Notes under the pieces: model-generated | Seen by the model: the letters and a program-made list of their open reading frames with translations, nothing else | The model's database searches: none | Told to the model about the DNA's origin: nothing | Made by a program: the position numbers and the translations under genes | From: JBJHBY01 sp050485745 | Lineage (GTDB): Bacteria > Pseudomonadota > Gammaproteobacteria > Pseudomonadales > CAMLJR01 | DNA length: 18,762 nt | Assembly (NCBI GenBank): GCA_050485745.1 | Contig: JBJHBY010000040.1 | Location: forward strand, 1-18,762 | Reading direction: 5' to 3' | Shown here: positions 1-6,580 of the stretch, in pieces | Layout of the letters: the number at the start of each line of letters is the position of its first letter | How positions within the stretch are numbered: position 1 is the stretch's first letter

Positions 1-32
1 ATTCCACGCAATTGCGCCAGTATTTCAAGGGC

Positions 33-69
33 GACAATCAAATAGATCAGGACGATCTGTTTGATTGTC
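33..69. repeat. Long inverted repeat (hairpin) at left edge
   Basis: Arms at 33-48 and 54-69 pair over 16 bases around a 5-base loop (AGGAC). The outer ten pairs are perfect (GACAATCAAA against TTTGATTGTC). Within the inner six the only mismatch is T43 against G59, a possible U-G wobble in RNA. The hairpin lies just past the stop of the alpha/beta-hydrolase gene (73-75). Neither side has a clear T-tract, so it does not look like a standard intrinsic terminator. It could be an RNA 3'-end structure, an operator, or a chance feature inside the next gene. One minus-strand frame across it is hydrophobic, but no good start codon is visible. Confidence 0.6.
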
Positions 70-72
70 CGG

Positions 73-1044
73 TTAATAATGTGCCGAAAGCCGGCCGAAC
101 ATCAGGTCGACGATTTCCTGAATCACTTCGGGGCGGCGCGGGTGCACATGCTCGCCACGGGTCCAGAGCACCTCGGAGGGCGGTGCCAGGGCCTCGTGCA
201 GCGCGTGCACGGCCGCCAGGGGCAGGGCGCGATCGGCATCGGCGCTGATGACAACGACCGGCCGCGGAGACACCTCGCCAACCCACGCTTCCGGGCCGAG
301 GTGGTAGGCACCCGCCGCCGTGCTCAGCACCCAGGCCACAAAGTGGCGCAGGGGGCGCGGCCCAAGACGCCCTTCCAGGCCCGCGGCGATCACCGATGCC
401 GGCTCCCCGGAACCATGGATCAGCCACAGACGCTGCACGCGCTGATCCAGGCTGGCAGGCACCGCCGCCAGGTAGGCCCCGAAGCTGATACCCGCCAGCT
501 CGATGCGCTCAGGGAGATCGTCCCGGGACTGGAGATAGTCGATGGCCAGCAACACCGAGGGGGGAACATCGAGAATGCCGCTCTGGATACCACGCAGCAC
601 CCCGGTGAGGGCCAGAGCACTGCGATGTGGAATCGCCGGAAAAGGGTAGGACAGGGCCGCCACGACCACACCATGGGTTTCCGGCAGCACGTCCACCGCG
701 GCGCGGCCGGTCTCCTGCCCGCCCAGCATGAGGAGCATCGGCTGTCCCGGGTCCGGCTGCTCCTCCGCCCGGAAGCCCGGAGGCTTGCGCAGGGACATTT
801 CGACAACCAGGCCACTGGATGAGTGCAGTTCCAGATCGATCAACAGCGCACCATCGGCGCGCACCTCACGGCGCGTTTCCCGGACCTGCGCCAACTCCCC
901 ACGGCGCTCCATGAACCCTGGTACCGGGTCCTGCAGCACCGGCCAGAACAGCCACAGCAGCGCGGCGCAGAGAACCAACCCCACACCCAGCAACAGCCCG
1001 AGGGACACGCGAATCAGCCTGGATCGAAAGCCTTGCAAGCGCAT
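73..1044 (-). CDS. Membrane-anchored alpha/beta-hydrolase-like protein
   Basis: The 323-aa product has a basic N-terminus and one hydrophobic segment at about residues 12-34, with no clear cleavage site. It is therefore probably inner-membrane anchored with its domain in the periplasm. The soluble part looks like an alpha/beta hydrolase. It has a nucleophile elbow G-I-S-F-G at 185-189 (Ser187), a late Asp after a hydrophobic strand (VVVISADAD, Asp269 or Asp271), and a C-terminal His (GEHVHP, His299 or His301), which is the right order for a catalytic triad. The substrate is unknown. The ATG at 1044 has a GAGG 5 bases upstream, and the gene starts 17 bases after the M48 protease gene, so the two are probably co-transcribed. 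The hydrolase assignment comes from motifs alone, and the exact catalytic Asp and His are uncertain. Confidence 0.72.
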   Translation of the reverse strand: MRLQGFRSRLIRVSLGLLLGVGLVLCAALLWLFWPVLQDPVPGFMERRGELAQVRETRREVRADGALLIDLELHSSSGLVVEMSLRKPPGFRAEEQPDPGQPMLLMLGGQETGRAAVDVLPETHGVVVAALSYPFPAIPHRSALALTGVLRGIQSGILDVPPSVLLAIDYLQSRDDLPERIELAGISFGAYLAAVPASLDQRVQRLWLIHGSGEPASVIAAGLEGRLGPRPLRHFVAWVLSTAAGAYHLGPEAWVGEVSPRPVVVISADADRALPLAAVHALHEALAPPSEVLWTRGEHVHPRRPEVIQEIVDLMFGRLSAHY

Positions 1045-1061
1045 GCCAGCCTCACGGCCCC

Positions 1062-2357
1062 TCAGGGGGCGGCCCCCAGGTCGCGCAGGGCGCGGCGCGC
1101 GCGCTCGCCGATGGCGGAATCCTGCTGCGCCACCTGGCGGTAATGCTGGATGGCGCGGTCGCGATTGCCGCTGGCCCGCTCCACATTGCCGAGATAATAG
1201 TGGCCAGGCGCGGTGGGCAGGCGCTGCAGGCTGGCCTGGAGGTCAGTTCGCGCGGCATCGTGCTTGCCCTGCTGGTAGCGGGCCACACCGCGCTGCAGGT
1301 GTTGGTAGAACCAGCCCTCGTCACGCCGCAGGGCCTCACTGAAAGCCGACTCGGCCGCAGCGTAATCAGACTTGCTCAGCAGGGCATCACCGCGCAGGTT
1401 ATGGAACAGGGCTTCGCCCTGCTCCAGCGCCAGGGCCTCATCCGCCCTGGCGAGAGCCGTCTCCGCGTCACCCTCCGCCAGGGCCTTGCGCCCGGAGTCG
1501 TGGGCCTCGTAGGCGGGTTGCAGTGCCATCAGGCGGGCCACGGCGCGCTGGTAGCGCTCCTCACCCATGATGCCCTCGTCACCCAGCTCCTCCAGGGTTC
1601 GCCGGTTGTTGCGCACCCGCTCCTGGCTGGGCGGGTGGGAGGCGAACAGCCCCGCGGCAAATCCGGCGCTGTCACGCCCCTCGGAGAGGCGCACAAAGGT
1701 CTCCTGCAATTCCACCGCACCACGCGGGTTGTAGCCGGCGCGGTGCATGTACATCATGCCGTAGTAATCGGCCTCGCGCTCCGCCTCGCGCGAGTAGCGC
1801 TGGGTAATCAGCTGAGCACCCACCATACCCCCGAGAAGAGCCACCGTCGCGTAGTCATCCCGCCCCGTGGCAACCCGTGTGGCAATGCCCCCGGCCAGCA
1901 CCGCACCCTGCAGCAGCACGGCCTGGGACTGGCGGCTGGCGCCATGGCGTGCCGCCGAGTGCGTCACCTCGTGTCCGAGCACGGCGGCCAGCTCCGCCTC
2001 GGAACGCAGTTCAGTGAGCAAACCCCGGTTGATCGCCAGCTTGCCCCCGGGCAGGGCCCAGGCATTCGGCACGGAGCTGTTCAGCACCTTGAACTCATAG
2101 GGCAGCTCGCGATCGGCCTCTGCGGCAACGCGTTGGCCAACCTCCTGCACATAGGCCACCAGCTCCGGGTCGAGCACGAAATCCCCGCCCTGGGACTGCC
2201 TGATCGGCGCATACTGCTCCCGGCCGATGTTGAGCTCCCAGCCCTCGTCAACCAGGCTGAGCTGGCGCTGACCGGTTACCGGGTTGACGCTGCAGCCGGC
2301 GAGGAGGAGTAGCAGCGTCACAGACAGGCACCGCCCCAGCATGCGTGAAACACTCAT
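1062..2357 (-). CDS. M48-family metalloprotease lipoprotein with C-terminal TPR repeats (BepA-like)
   Basis: This 431-aa protein starts with a lipoprotein signal. A hydrophobic stretch ends in the lipobox LLAGC at Cys22, and the +2 residue is Ser, which favours the outer membrane. The zinc protease motif HEVTH is at 129-133, and the third ligand is Glu195 in the EREAD motif. His241 in the SHPPSQERV motif matches the position of the BepA 'His switch' residue. From about residue 280 to the end, repeated A/L/G helices read as TPRs, as in BepA/YfgC. In that family the protease helps or degrades outer-membrane proteins such as LptD and BamA. BepA itself is periplasmic and not lipidated, so this may be a distinct BepA/LoiP-like branch. 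The ATG at 2357 is preferred over a TTG at 2372 because the GGAGG at 2366-2370 lies 8 bases upstream of it and would fall inside the longer form. Confidence 0.9.
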   Translation of the reverse strand: MSVSRMLGRCLSVTLLLLLAGCSVNPVTGQRQLSLVDEGWELNIGREQYAPIRQSQGGDFVLDPELVAYVQEVGQRVAAEADRELPYEFKVLNSSVPNAWALPGGKLAINRGLLTELRSEAELAAVLGHEVTHSAARHGASRQSQAVLLQGAVLAGGIATRVATGRDDYATVALLGGMVGAQLITQRYSREAEREADYYGMMYMHRAGYNPRGAVELQETFVRLSEGRDSAGFAAGLFASHPPSQERVRNNRRTLEELGDEGIMGEERYQRAVARLMALQPAYEAHDSGRKALAEGDAETALARADEALALEQGEALFHNLRGDALLSKSDYAAAESAFSEALRRDEGWFYQHLQRGVARYQQGKHDAARTDLQASLQRLPTAPGHYYLGNVERASGNRDRAIQHYRQVAQQDSAIGERARRALRDLGAAP

Positions 2358-2365
2358 TTCATCAA

Positions 2366-2370
2366 CCTCC
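2366..2370 (-). promoter_or_regulatory. Ribosome binding site deciding the M48 protease start
   Basis: GGAGG on the minus strand lies 8 bases before the ATG at 2357. It overlaps the alternative TTG start at 2372, which rules out the longer form. Confidence 0.75.
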
Positions 2371-2434
2371 AAAAAACCTGCCCGGCGGATCGACCACCCG
2401 AACCCTCCGCCTCTATATCACGGCACCAGTATGA

Positions 2435-2468
2435 TATTAACCCGGCACGATTTGCTGCAGGGTTAATA
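2435..2468. repeat. Inverted repeat, possible operator
   Basis: Perfect 9-base arms, TATTAACCC at 2435-2443 and GGGTTAATA at 2460-2468, are separated by 16 bases. The dyad lies about 80-110 bases upstream of the M48 protease ATG. Its size suits a dimeric transcription factor, but no regulator is encoded in the window and the factor is unknown. Confidence 0.45.
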
Positions 2469-2714
2469 GAGCACCAGCGCGACCCGCCGGGGGCTCCGCT
2501 GCAAGTGACACGTCGGAATGCTTTACGTCTCCACAAACACCTCTTGGAAACCACCGCCATGAATGGACACCCCACGGTTAAAGGGCCCGGGCAACCCGGC
2601 CCACCCTGGGCGGCGCATTTCCCTGGCCCGGCCAAGTCGACAGAATTTACAACAGATTGGGCCCCGACCCGATTGCATCAAAATTTTTATAGTAAAATCA
2701 AAAGGAAAAAATTA

Positions 2715-2730
2715 TGGCCCGGAGTTTGCT
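2715..2730 (+). promoter_or_regulatory. Sigma-54 (-24/-12) promoter for the PEP-CTERM gene
   Basis: The sequence TGGCCCG-GAGT-TTGCT matches the RpoN consensus TGGCACG-N4-TTGCW at every defined position except A to C at position 5. The invariant GG (2716-2717) and GC (2728-2729) have the required 10-base gap. Transcription would start near 2741, giving a leader of about 110 bases before the ATG at 2852. PEP-CTERM genes in some exosortase-bearing bacteria, such as Zoogloea, are known to be controlled by RpoN and the PrsK/PrsR two-component system, which fits. No enhancer site for such an activator could be assigned by eye. Confidence 0.65.
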
Positions 2731-2851
2731 GGCTCAGTTATGAAGCATCGTACAAAGCGATACTTTACCGACTGGCGTCAGGATGGCCAGCACCAGGCGA
2801 AGGCACGCATCCACCCACATGCCGAGTAACAACTCGTCAAGGACACCAAAT

Positions 2852-3487
2852 ATGAGCACCTCCTCCAGGTTTTCTCGCAAGACGGTTAGCCTGGCCGCCA
2901 CGCTGCTGCTGGCCCTGGCCGGCCCCTCCGCCTATGCCGGCGTCGTCACGTTCGACACCTGGCTGCATGACAGCGGCAGCTCACCGGGCAACTACACGGT
3001 CAGCATTGATGACAACACGGCGGGCCGCTTCACGGTGAACTACAGCGTCACCTTCCCGACCACACAAGCCAACATCCTGGGCCTGTACTTCAACTTCAGT
3101 GATGTCTTCCTGGCGGGCAACTCACCCTATAACGCCGGCAATCACAATACCGTTGGCGCCATTGCAACCTGTTTCGACACGTCCGGTTGCGGTATCGCCC
3201 CCAACAACCTGAATGGTGAGGCACCCTCCCCCTGGGATATCGCCTTCCAGGTCGGCTCAGTCCCCAATCCCGGCGGCAACACCTCGGGAAGCTTCTCGTT
3301 CGACCGCAACGGCCTGACCCTGGACGACTTCTTTGCGGCAGGCCTTCGCGCCATCGCCCTTGACGATGGCGACAGTGACAAGGCGTGGAGCTTCCGCAAC
3401 GGCACCCCGGTACCGGAGCCCGCCACCCTCGGCCTGCTCAGCCTTGGCCTGATCGGTCTCGCTGCGGCGCGTCGCCGCAAGGTCTGA
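2852..3487 (+). CDS. PEP-CTERM sorting-domain secreted protein
   Basis: The 211-aa protein has a signal peptide with a basic start, a hydrophobic core and a likely cut after AYA at residue 29. A body of about 155 residues follows, rich in Asn, Ser, Thr, Gly and Phe, with two cysteines (107 and 113). The C-terminus has the classic tripartite sorting signal: V-P-E-P at 187-190, a hydrophobic helix at about 191-206, and a final basic cluster ARRRKV. Such proteins are processed by exosortase at the inner membrane and often end up in exopolysaccharide, biofilm or floc matrix. No exosortase is in this window. The body is not recognised, though its beta-rich composition is typical of this class. The ATG at 2852 is chosen because AAGGA lies 8 bases upstream and the signal peptide then starts properly. 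An in-frame ATG at 2783 lacks a spaced RBS. Confidence 0.9.
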   Translation: MSTSSRFSRKTVSLAATLLLALAGPSAYAGVVTFDTWLHDSGSSPGNYTVSIDDNTAGRFTVNYSVTFPTTQANILGLYFNFSDVFLAGNSPYNAGNHNTVGAIATCFDTSGCGIAPNNLNGEAPSPWDIAFQVGSVPNPGGNTSGSFSFDRNGLTLDDFFAAGLRAIALDDGDSDKAWSFRNGTPVPEPATLGLLSLGLIGLAAARRRKV

Positions 3488-3547
3488 TCGCTGCACCAAA
3501 GGGCTCTGCGGCGCCAGCCGGGAGCCCGAGCATACGAGAGCCCGAAC

Positions 3548-3578
3548 AAAAAAGCCCGCGAAGTTCGCGGGCTTTTTT
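3548..3578. terminator. Bidirectional intrinsic terminator
   Basis: A perfect 7-base stem, GCCCGCG at 3554-3560 and CGCGGGC at 3566-3572, has a 5-base loop (AAGTT). Six A residues (3548-3553) flank one side and six T residues (3573-3578) the other, so it can stop transcription from both strands. It lies between the convergent PEP-CTERM gene and purA and probably ends both. Confidence 0.92.
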
Positions 3579-3663
3579 CGTCCAGGGATTTGTCGTCCGG
3601 AGAATTGTCGAGCCGCGCTGCCTCGGGCCGACTACTCGATCACTGCCACTCAGCCATCAGCCA

Positions 3664-4956
3664 TCAGCCAAAAGGATGCTGCAGGACGATGGTCTCCACC
3701 CGGTCCGGCCCCGTGGAGATGATGGCGATGGGCGCACCCACCACATCCTCCAGACGCTGGATATAGGCCCGGGCATTGGCGGGCAGACCGTCGAGACTCT
3801 TCACGCCCAGGGTGCTTTCCTTCCAACCCGGCATTTCTTCATAGACCGGAACCAGGCCCTCGTAGTCTTCCGCATCGACCGGTACCGGCGCGGGCTGACC
3901 AGTGTGGTCGTGGTAACCGACGCAGATCTTGACGCTGTCCAGGCCGTCGAGCACGTCCAGCTTTGTCAGGCACAGGCCCGATACGCTGTTGATGCGCACC
4001 GCCTGGCGCAGGGCCATGGCATCGAACCAGCCACAACGGCGCGGGCGGCCCGTGGTCGAACCGAACTCGTGGCCGCGCTCGGCCAGGTGCCGCCCGGTTT
4101 CATCGAACAGTTCGGTGGGGAAGGGGCCGGAACCAACGCGGGTGGTATAGGCCTTGGTAATACCCAGGACGTAATCCAGGTAAAGAGGGCCGAAACCACT
4201 GCCGGTGGCAGTTCCCCCCGCCGTGGTGTTGGAGGAGGTCACGAAGGGATAAGTACCGTGGTCGATGTCCAGCAACGAGCCCTGGGCACCCTCGAACAGG
4301 ATACGCTTGCCCTGCTCGCGGTAGCTGTGCAGCAGGCCGGTGACGTCCGCCACCAGCGGCCGCAACTGATCCGCCATGGCCAGGGTGTCATCGAGCACCT
4401 GCTGCACATCCAGCGCCGGCACCTTGTAGTAATGCTCCAGCACGAAGTTATGGTAGACCATGACCTCCCGCAGCTTTTCGGCAAAGCGCGCGGGGCAAAG
4501 CAGGTCACCCAGGCGCAGGCCGCGGCGCGCCACCTTGTCCTCATAGGCAGGGCCGATGCCGCGGCCAGTGGTGCCGATCTTGGCCTTGCCCCGGGCCTGC
4601 TCCCGAGCCTGGTCCAGGGCAATGTGATAGGGCAGGATCAGCGGGCAGGCGGGGCTGATGCGCAACTGCTCGCGCACCGGCACACCACTTCGCTCCAGGC
4701 CGGCGATCTCCGAAAGCAACGCCTCGGGAGACAACACCACACCGTTGCCGATCAGGCACAGCACGCCAGGGCGCAGAATGCCGGAGGGAATCAGGTGCAG
4801 GACGGTCTTGCGGCCTTCGATCACCAGGGTGTGGCCTGCATTGTGTCCACCCTGGAAACGCACCACCGCATCGACCTGATCGGTCAGCAGGTCGACGATC
4901 TTGCCCTTGCCCTCGTCACCCCACTGGGTGCCAAGTATCACCACATTCTTGTTCAT
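3664..4956 (-). CDS. purA: Adenylosuccinate synthetase
   Basis: PurA joins IMP and aspartate using GTP to make adenylosuccinate, the first committed step of AMP synthesis, in the cytoplasm. The 430-aa length matches the family (about 432 in E. coli). Visible hallmarks are the N-terminal QWGDEGKGK loop (11-19) with catalytic Asp14, GGHNAGHT with His42, the GTTGRGIGPAYEDK region (128-141) and the guanine-binding TKLD at 331-334. The ATG at 4956 gives an N-terminus matching other PurA proteins; a TTG nine codons upstream is unlikely. Only an AGGA with a 3-base gap precedes it, so translation may be coupled to hisZ, which ends 23 bases upstream. The 3' end abuts a tandem 7-base repeat, and the bidirectional terminator lies about 90 bases beyond. 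Confidence 0.98.
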   Translation of the reverse strand: MNKNVVILGTQWGDEGKGKIVDLLTDQVDAVVRFQGGHNAGHTLVIEGRKTVLHLIPSGILRPGVLCLIGNGVVLSPEALLSEIAGLERSGVPVREQLRISPACPLILPYHIALDQAREQARGKAKIGTTGRGIGPAYEDKVARRGLRLGDLLCPARFAEKLREVMVYHNFVLEHYYKVPALDVQQVLDDTLAMADQLRPLVADVTGLLHSYREQGKRILFEGAQGSLLDIDHGTYPFVTSSNTTAGGTATGSGFGPLYLDYVLGITKAYTTRVGSGPFPTELFDETGRHLAERGHEFGSTTGRPRRCGWFDAMALRQAVRINSVSGLCLTKLDVLDGLDSVKICVGYHDHTGQPAPVPVDAEDYEGLVPVYEEMPGWKESTLGVKSLDGLPANARAYIQRLEDVVGAPIAIISTGPDRVETIVLQHPFG

Positions 4957-4979
4957 GAATCCTGGTCTCACTTGATGCT

Positions 4980-6176
4980 TCAACTGGCGTCGGCGGAGGC
5001 CGCGCAGGGTAGGAGTTCCCAGCCCCCGGGGGTGCGCTCGATGCGGCGGTCACAGCCCGCCACAAACGGCTGCCCGGGCAGGGCAGAAATGACTTGCTCA
5101 CCGGCTTCGCGCAGGCGGCTGATCAGTTGCCAGAGCTCCGGGTCGTCGGCATCCGGCGCCAGAATGGCTCCGGGGGCCGGTGCCTCCACCACACGGGACA
5201 GGCTGATCAACGCCTTGAGGTCGGTATTGAATCCAGTCGCCGGCCGCGCCCGGCCGAATACCTCGCCGATATGGTCGTAGCGACCGCCGTTGGCAACGGC
5301 CTGGCCCCAACCCCGCACCAGTGCGGCAAAGACGAGGCCCGTGTGGTAGTGGTAGCCGCGCAGCTCACCGAGATCGAAGTAAAGAGCCACGTCGGGGCGA
5401 CGACGGGCAACACGCCGGGCAACGTCCTGCAGGGTGGCAATGGCATCCTGCACCTCCTCCGGTGCACCCGCCAGCTGTTGCCGCGCCTGCTCCAGCACCT
5501 CGACACCACCATGCAGCGCCACCAGGGCACGCAGCCAACCGGCCAGGGGAGCGGCGATACCGGTCTCCTGCAGCAGGCTGTCGACTTCCCCCGGGGCCTT
5601 GCGTTGCAGCGCCTCGAACAGGCCGGCCTCCAGCTCCGTCGACAAACCGGCCTGCGCCACCAGGGCACGAAAGACACCGATATGTCCAAGGTCGAGGGTC
5701 AGATCCTCCAGACCGGCGGCGGTGAGCGTCTCCAGCATCAGCAGGATCACTTCGACATCACTGGCCAGGCCGGGGTCACCGTACAGCTCGGCGCCGATCT
5801 GGATCGGCGAGCGCGAGGCGCGCAGGTTCTTGGGGCGGGTATGCAGCACACTGCCCGCATAGCACAGGCGCACCGGCCCATCCTGCTGCAGGCTGTGGGC
5901 ATCGATACGCGCCACCTGCGGGGTAATATCCGCGCGCACGCCCAAGGCGCGACCGGTGAGCTGATCGGTGACCTTGAACGTCGCCAGGTCGAGGTCGCTA
6001 CCCAACCCGACCAGCAGGGACTCGGTATATTCGATAAGAGGCGGCATCACCAGCTGGTAGCCCCAGCTGTGATAGAGGTCGAGCAGGCGCCGCCGCAGAC
6101 GCTCGGCGCGGCCGGCTTCAGCGGGCAGCAGCTCCTCGATACCATCGGGCAGCAGCCAGCGGTCGGCAATGGTCAC
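4980..6176 (-). CDS. hisZ: ATP phosphoribosyltransferase regulatory subunit HisZ
   Basis: HisZ is a histidyl-tRNA-synthetase paralogue that has lost charging activity. It binds the short form of HisG to make active, histidine-inhibited ATP phosphoribosyltransferase. The 398-aa product shows class II synthetase-like blocks: MPPLIEYTE near residue 44, RADITPQVARI near 81, RLCYAGSVLHTRP near 103, QIGAELYG near 126 and GGRYDHI near 297. It lacks the C-terminal anticodon-binding domain of true HisRS. The start is a GTG at 6176, backed by GGAGG at 6183-6187, 6 bases upstream. The gene sits between DUF2065 and purA, as in Pseudomonas, and its presence predicts a short-form hisG elsewhere in the genome. 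Confidence 0.93.
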   Translation of the reverse strand: MTIADRWLLPDGIEELLPAEAGRAERLRRRLLDLYHSWGYQLVMPPLIEYTESLLVGLGSDLDLATFKVTDQLTGRALGVRADITPQVARIDAHSLQQDGPVRLCYAGSVLHTRPKNLRASRSPIQIGAELYGDPGLASDVEVILLMLETLTAAGLEDLTLDLGHIGVFRALVAQAGLSTELEAGLFEALQRKAPGEVDSLLQETGIAAPLAGWLRALVALHGGVEVLEQARQQLAGAPEEVQDAIATLQDVARRVARRRPDVALYFDLGELRGYHYHTGLVFAALVRGWGQAVANGGRYDHIGEVFGRARPATGFNTDLKALISLSRVVEAPAPGAILAPDADDPELWQLISRLREAGEQVISALPGQPFVAGCDRRIERTPGGWELLPCAASADAS

Positions 6177-6204
6177 AGGAGCCCTCCGGAACAGAACGGT
6201 CGCT

Positions 6205-6390
6205 TCATCTCACCCAGTACAGCAACAGTGTTCCCAGCAGCATGGAAGCGAAGCCGATCAGGCGCACGCTGCGGTCATCCAGCTGGCTCAGCTGTGCCAG
6301 GGCACCACGCCAGCGCCCCGGGCTGAGGAAGGGCATCAGGCCCTCGATGACCAGAACCAGGCACAGTGCGGTAAGGATGTCCTGCCACAT
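6205..6390 (-). CDS. DUF2065 (YjeT-like) small membrane protein
   Basis: This is a 61-aa protein with two hydrophobic segments, at about residues 6-22 and 43-60, joined by a short charged loop (SPGRWRGA...LDDR). Size, the N-terminal LVLVIEGLMPFLSPGRW motif and position just after hflC all match the DUF2065/YjeT family, which is common here in gammaproteobacteria. The function is unknown; the location suggests a link to HflKC or the membrane but does not prove it. The ATG at 6390 has only a weak GGA upstream. The open frame runs farther upstream, but that part crosses the terminator and is not conserved-looking. The gene precedes hisZ by 28 bases. Confidence 0.88.
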   Translation of the reverse strand: MWQDILTALCLVLVIEGLMPFLSPGRWRGALAQLSQLDDRSVRLIGFASMLLGTLLLYWVR

Positions 6391-6444
6391 TGTCCGGCCC
6401 GAAACCCGCCACTGGGAAGTATTCCGGGGGATACCCCCGAGCAC

Positions 6445-6489
6445 AAAAAAACCGCGCTGGCCCCGCCACTTGAACGGGGCCGCCCGGTT
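6445..6489 (-). terminator. Intrinsic terminator downstream of hflC
   Basis: On the minus strand, the 7-base stem GGCCCCG/CGGGGCC (6475-6481 with 6459-6465, 9-base loop) sits inside an outer AACCG/CGGTT pairing. Seven T residues follow directly (6451-6445). It should end hflKC transcription before the DUF2065 gene, which suggests that DUF2065-hisZ-purA has another promoter or depends on read-through. Confidence 0.75.
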
Positions 6490-6494
6490 GAAGA

Positions 6495-6503
6495 ATGATA
6501 GCA
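6495..6503 (-). promoter_or_regulatory. Extended -10 element (possible promoter)
   Basis: The minus strand reads TGC-TATCAT, an extended -10 with 5 of 6 matches in the hexamer. No good -35 is present (ACATCG at the 17-base spacing). Transcription would start near 6488, at the very foot of the terminator stem. It may be chance, an attenuated promoter or the source of a tiny RNA. Confidence 0.3.
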
Positions 6504-6580
6504 CAGAAGCCGCAGGGCGATGTAGGCCAGGTTGGCCACCATGCGGCGCAATCGGGCAACCCTCGCCAGGCGCCGCGGCC

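Larger units (their letters stand above)
2358..2851. other. Control region between divergent M48 protease and PEP-CTERM genes
   Basis: No convincing gene lies in this 494-base stretch. It holds the minus-strand leader of the M48 protease (RBS 2366-2370), an inverted repeat at 2435-2468 and a short GC-rich hairpin at about 2583-2602 (GGGCC-CGGG against CCCG-GCCC). It also has a sharply A/T-rich tract at about 2676-2715, a sigma-54-type promoter at 2715-2730 and the PEP-CTERM leader. The drop in GC from about 2640 to 2715 contrasts with everything around it and fits a promoter zone. Confidence 0.7.

Noticed and set aside
1143..2312. Plus-strand open frame of 389 codons
   Set aside because: It is fully antisense to the M48 protease, which has clear motifs and a ribosome binding site. 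It has no domain of its own.
2441..2456. Second sigma-54-like sequence (GGCACGATTTGCT)
   Set aside because: The GG-to-GC spacing is 8 rather than 10 bases, which sigma-54 does not tolerate. It lies inside the spacer of the inverted repeat.
2505..2851. Plus-strand open frames in the protease-PEP-CTERM gap, including 9- and 29-codon frames at 2714 and 2740
   Set aside because: They overlap the sigma-54 element and its predicted start, so they would not be on the transcript. The 9-codon frame has an AGGA upstream, but that is best explained by the A-rich promoter tract.
3385..5280. Long plus-strand open frame of 631 codons
   Set aside because: It lies antisense to purA and the end of hisZ, which are certain. 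The translation is low-complexity, rich in Gln, Arg and His, as expected from the opposite strand of GC-rich genes.
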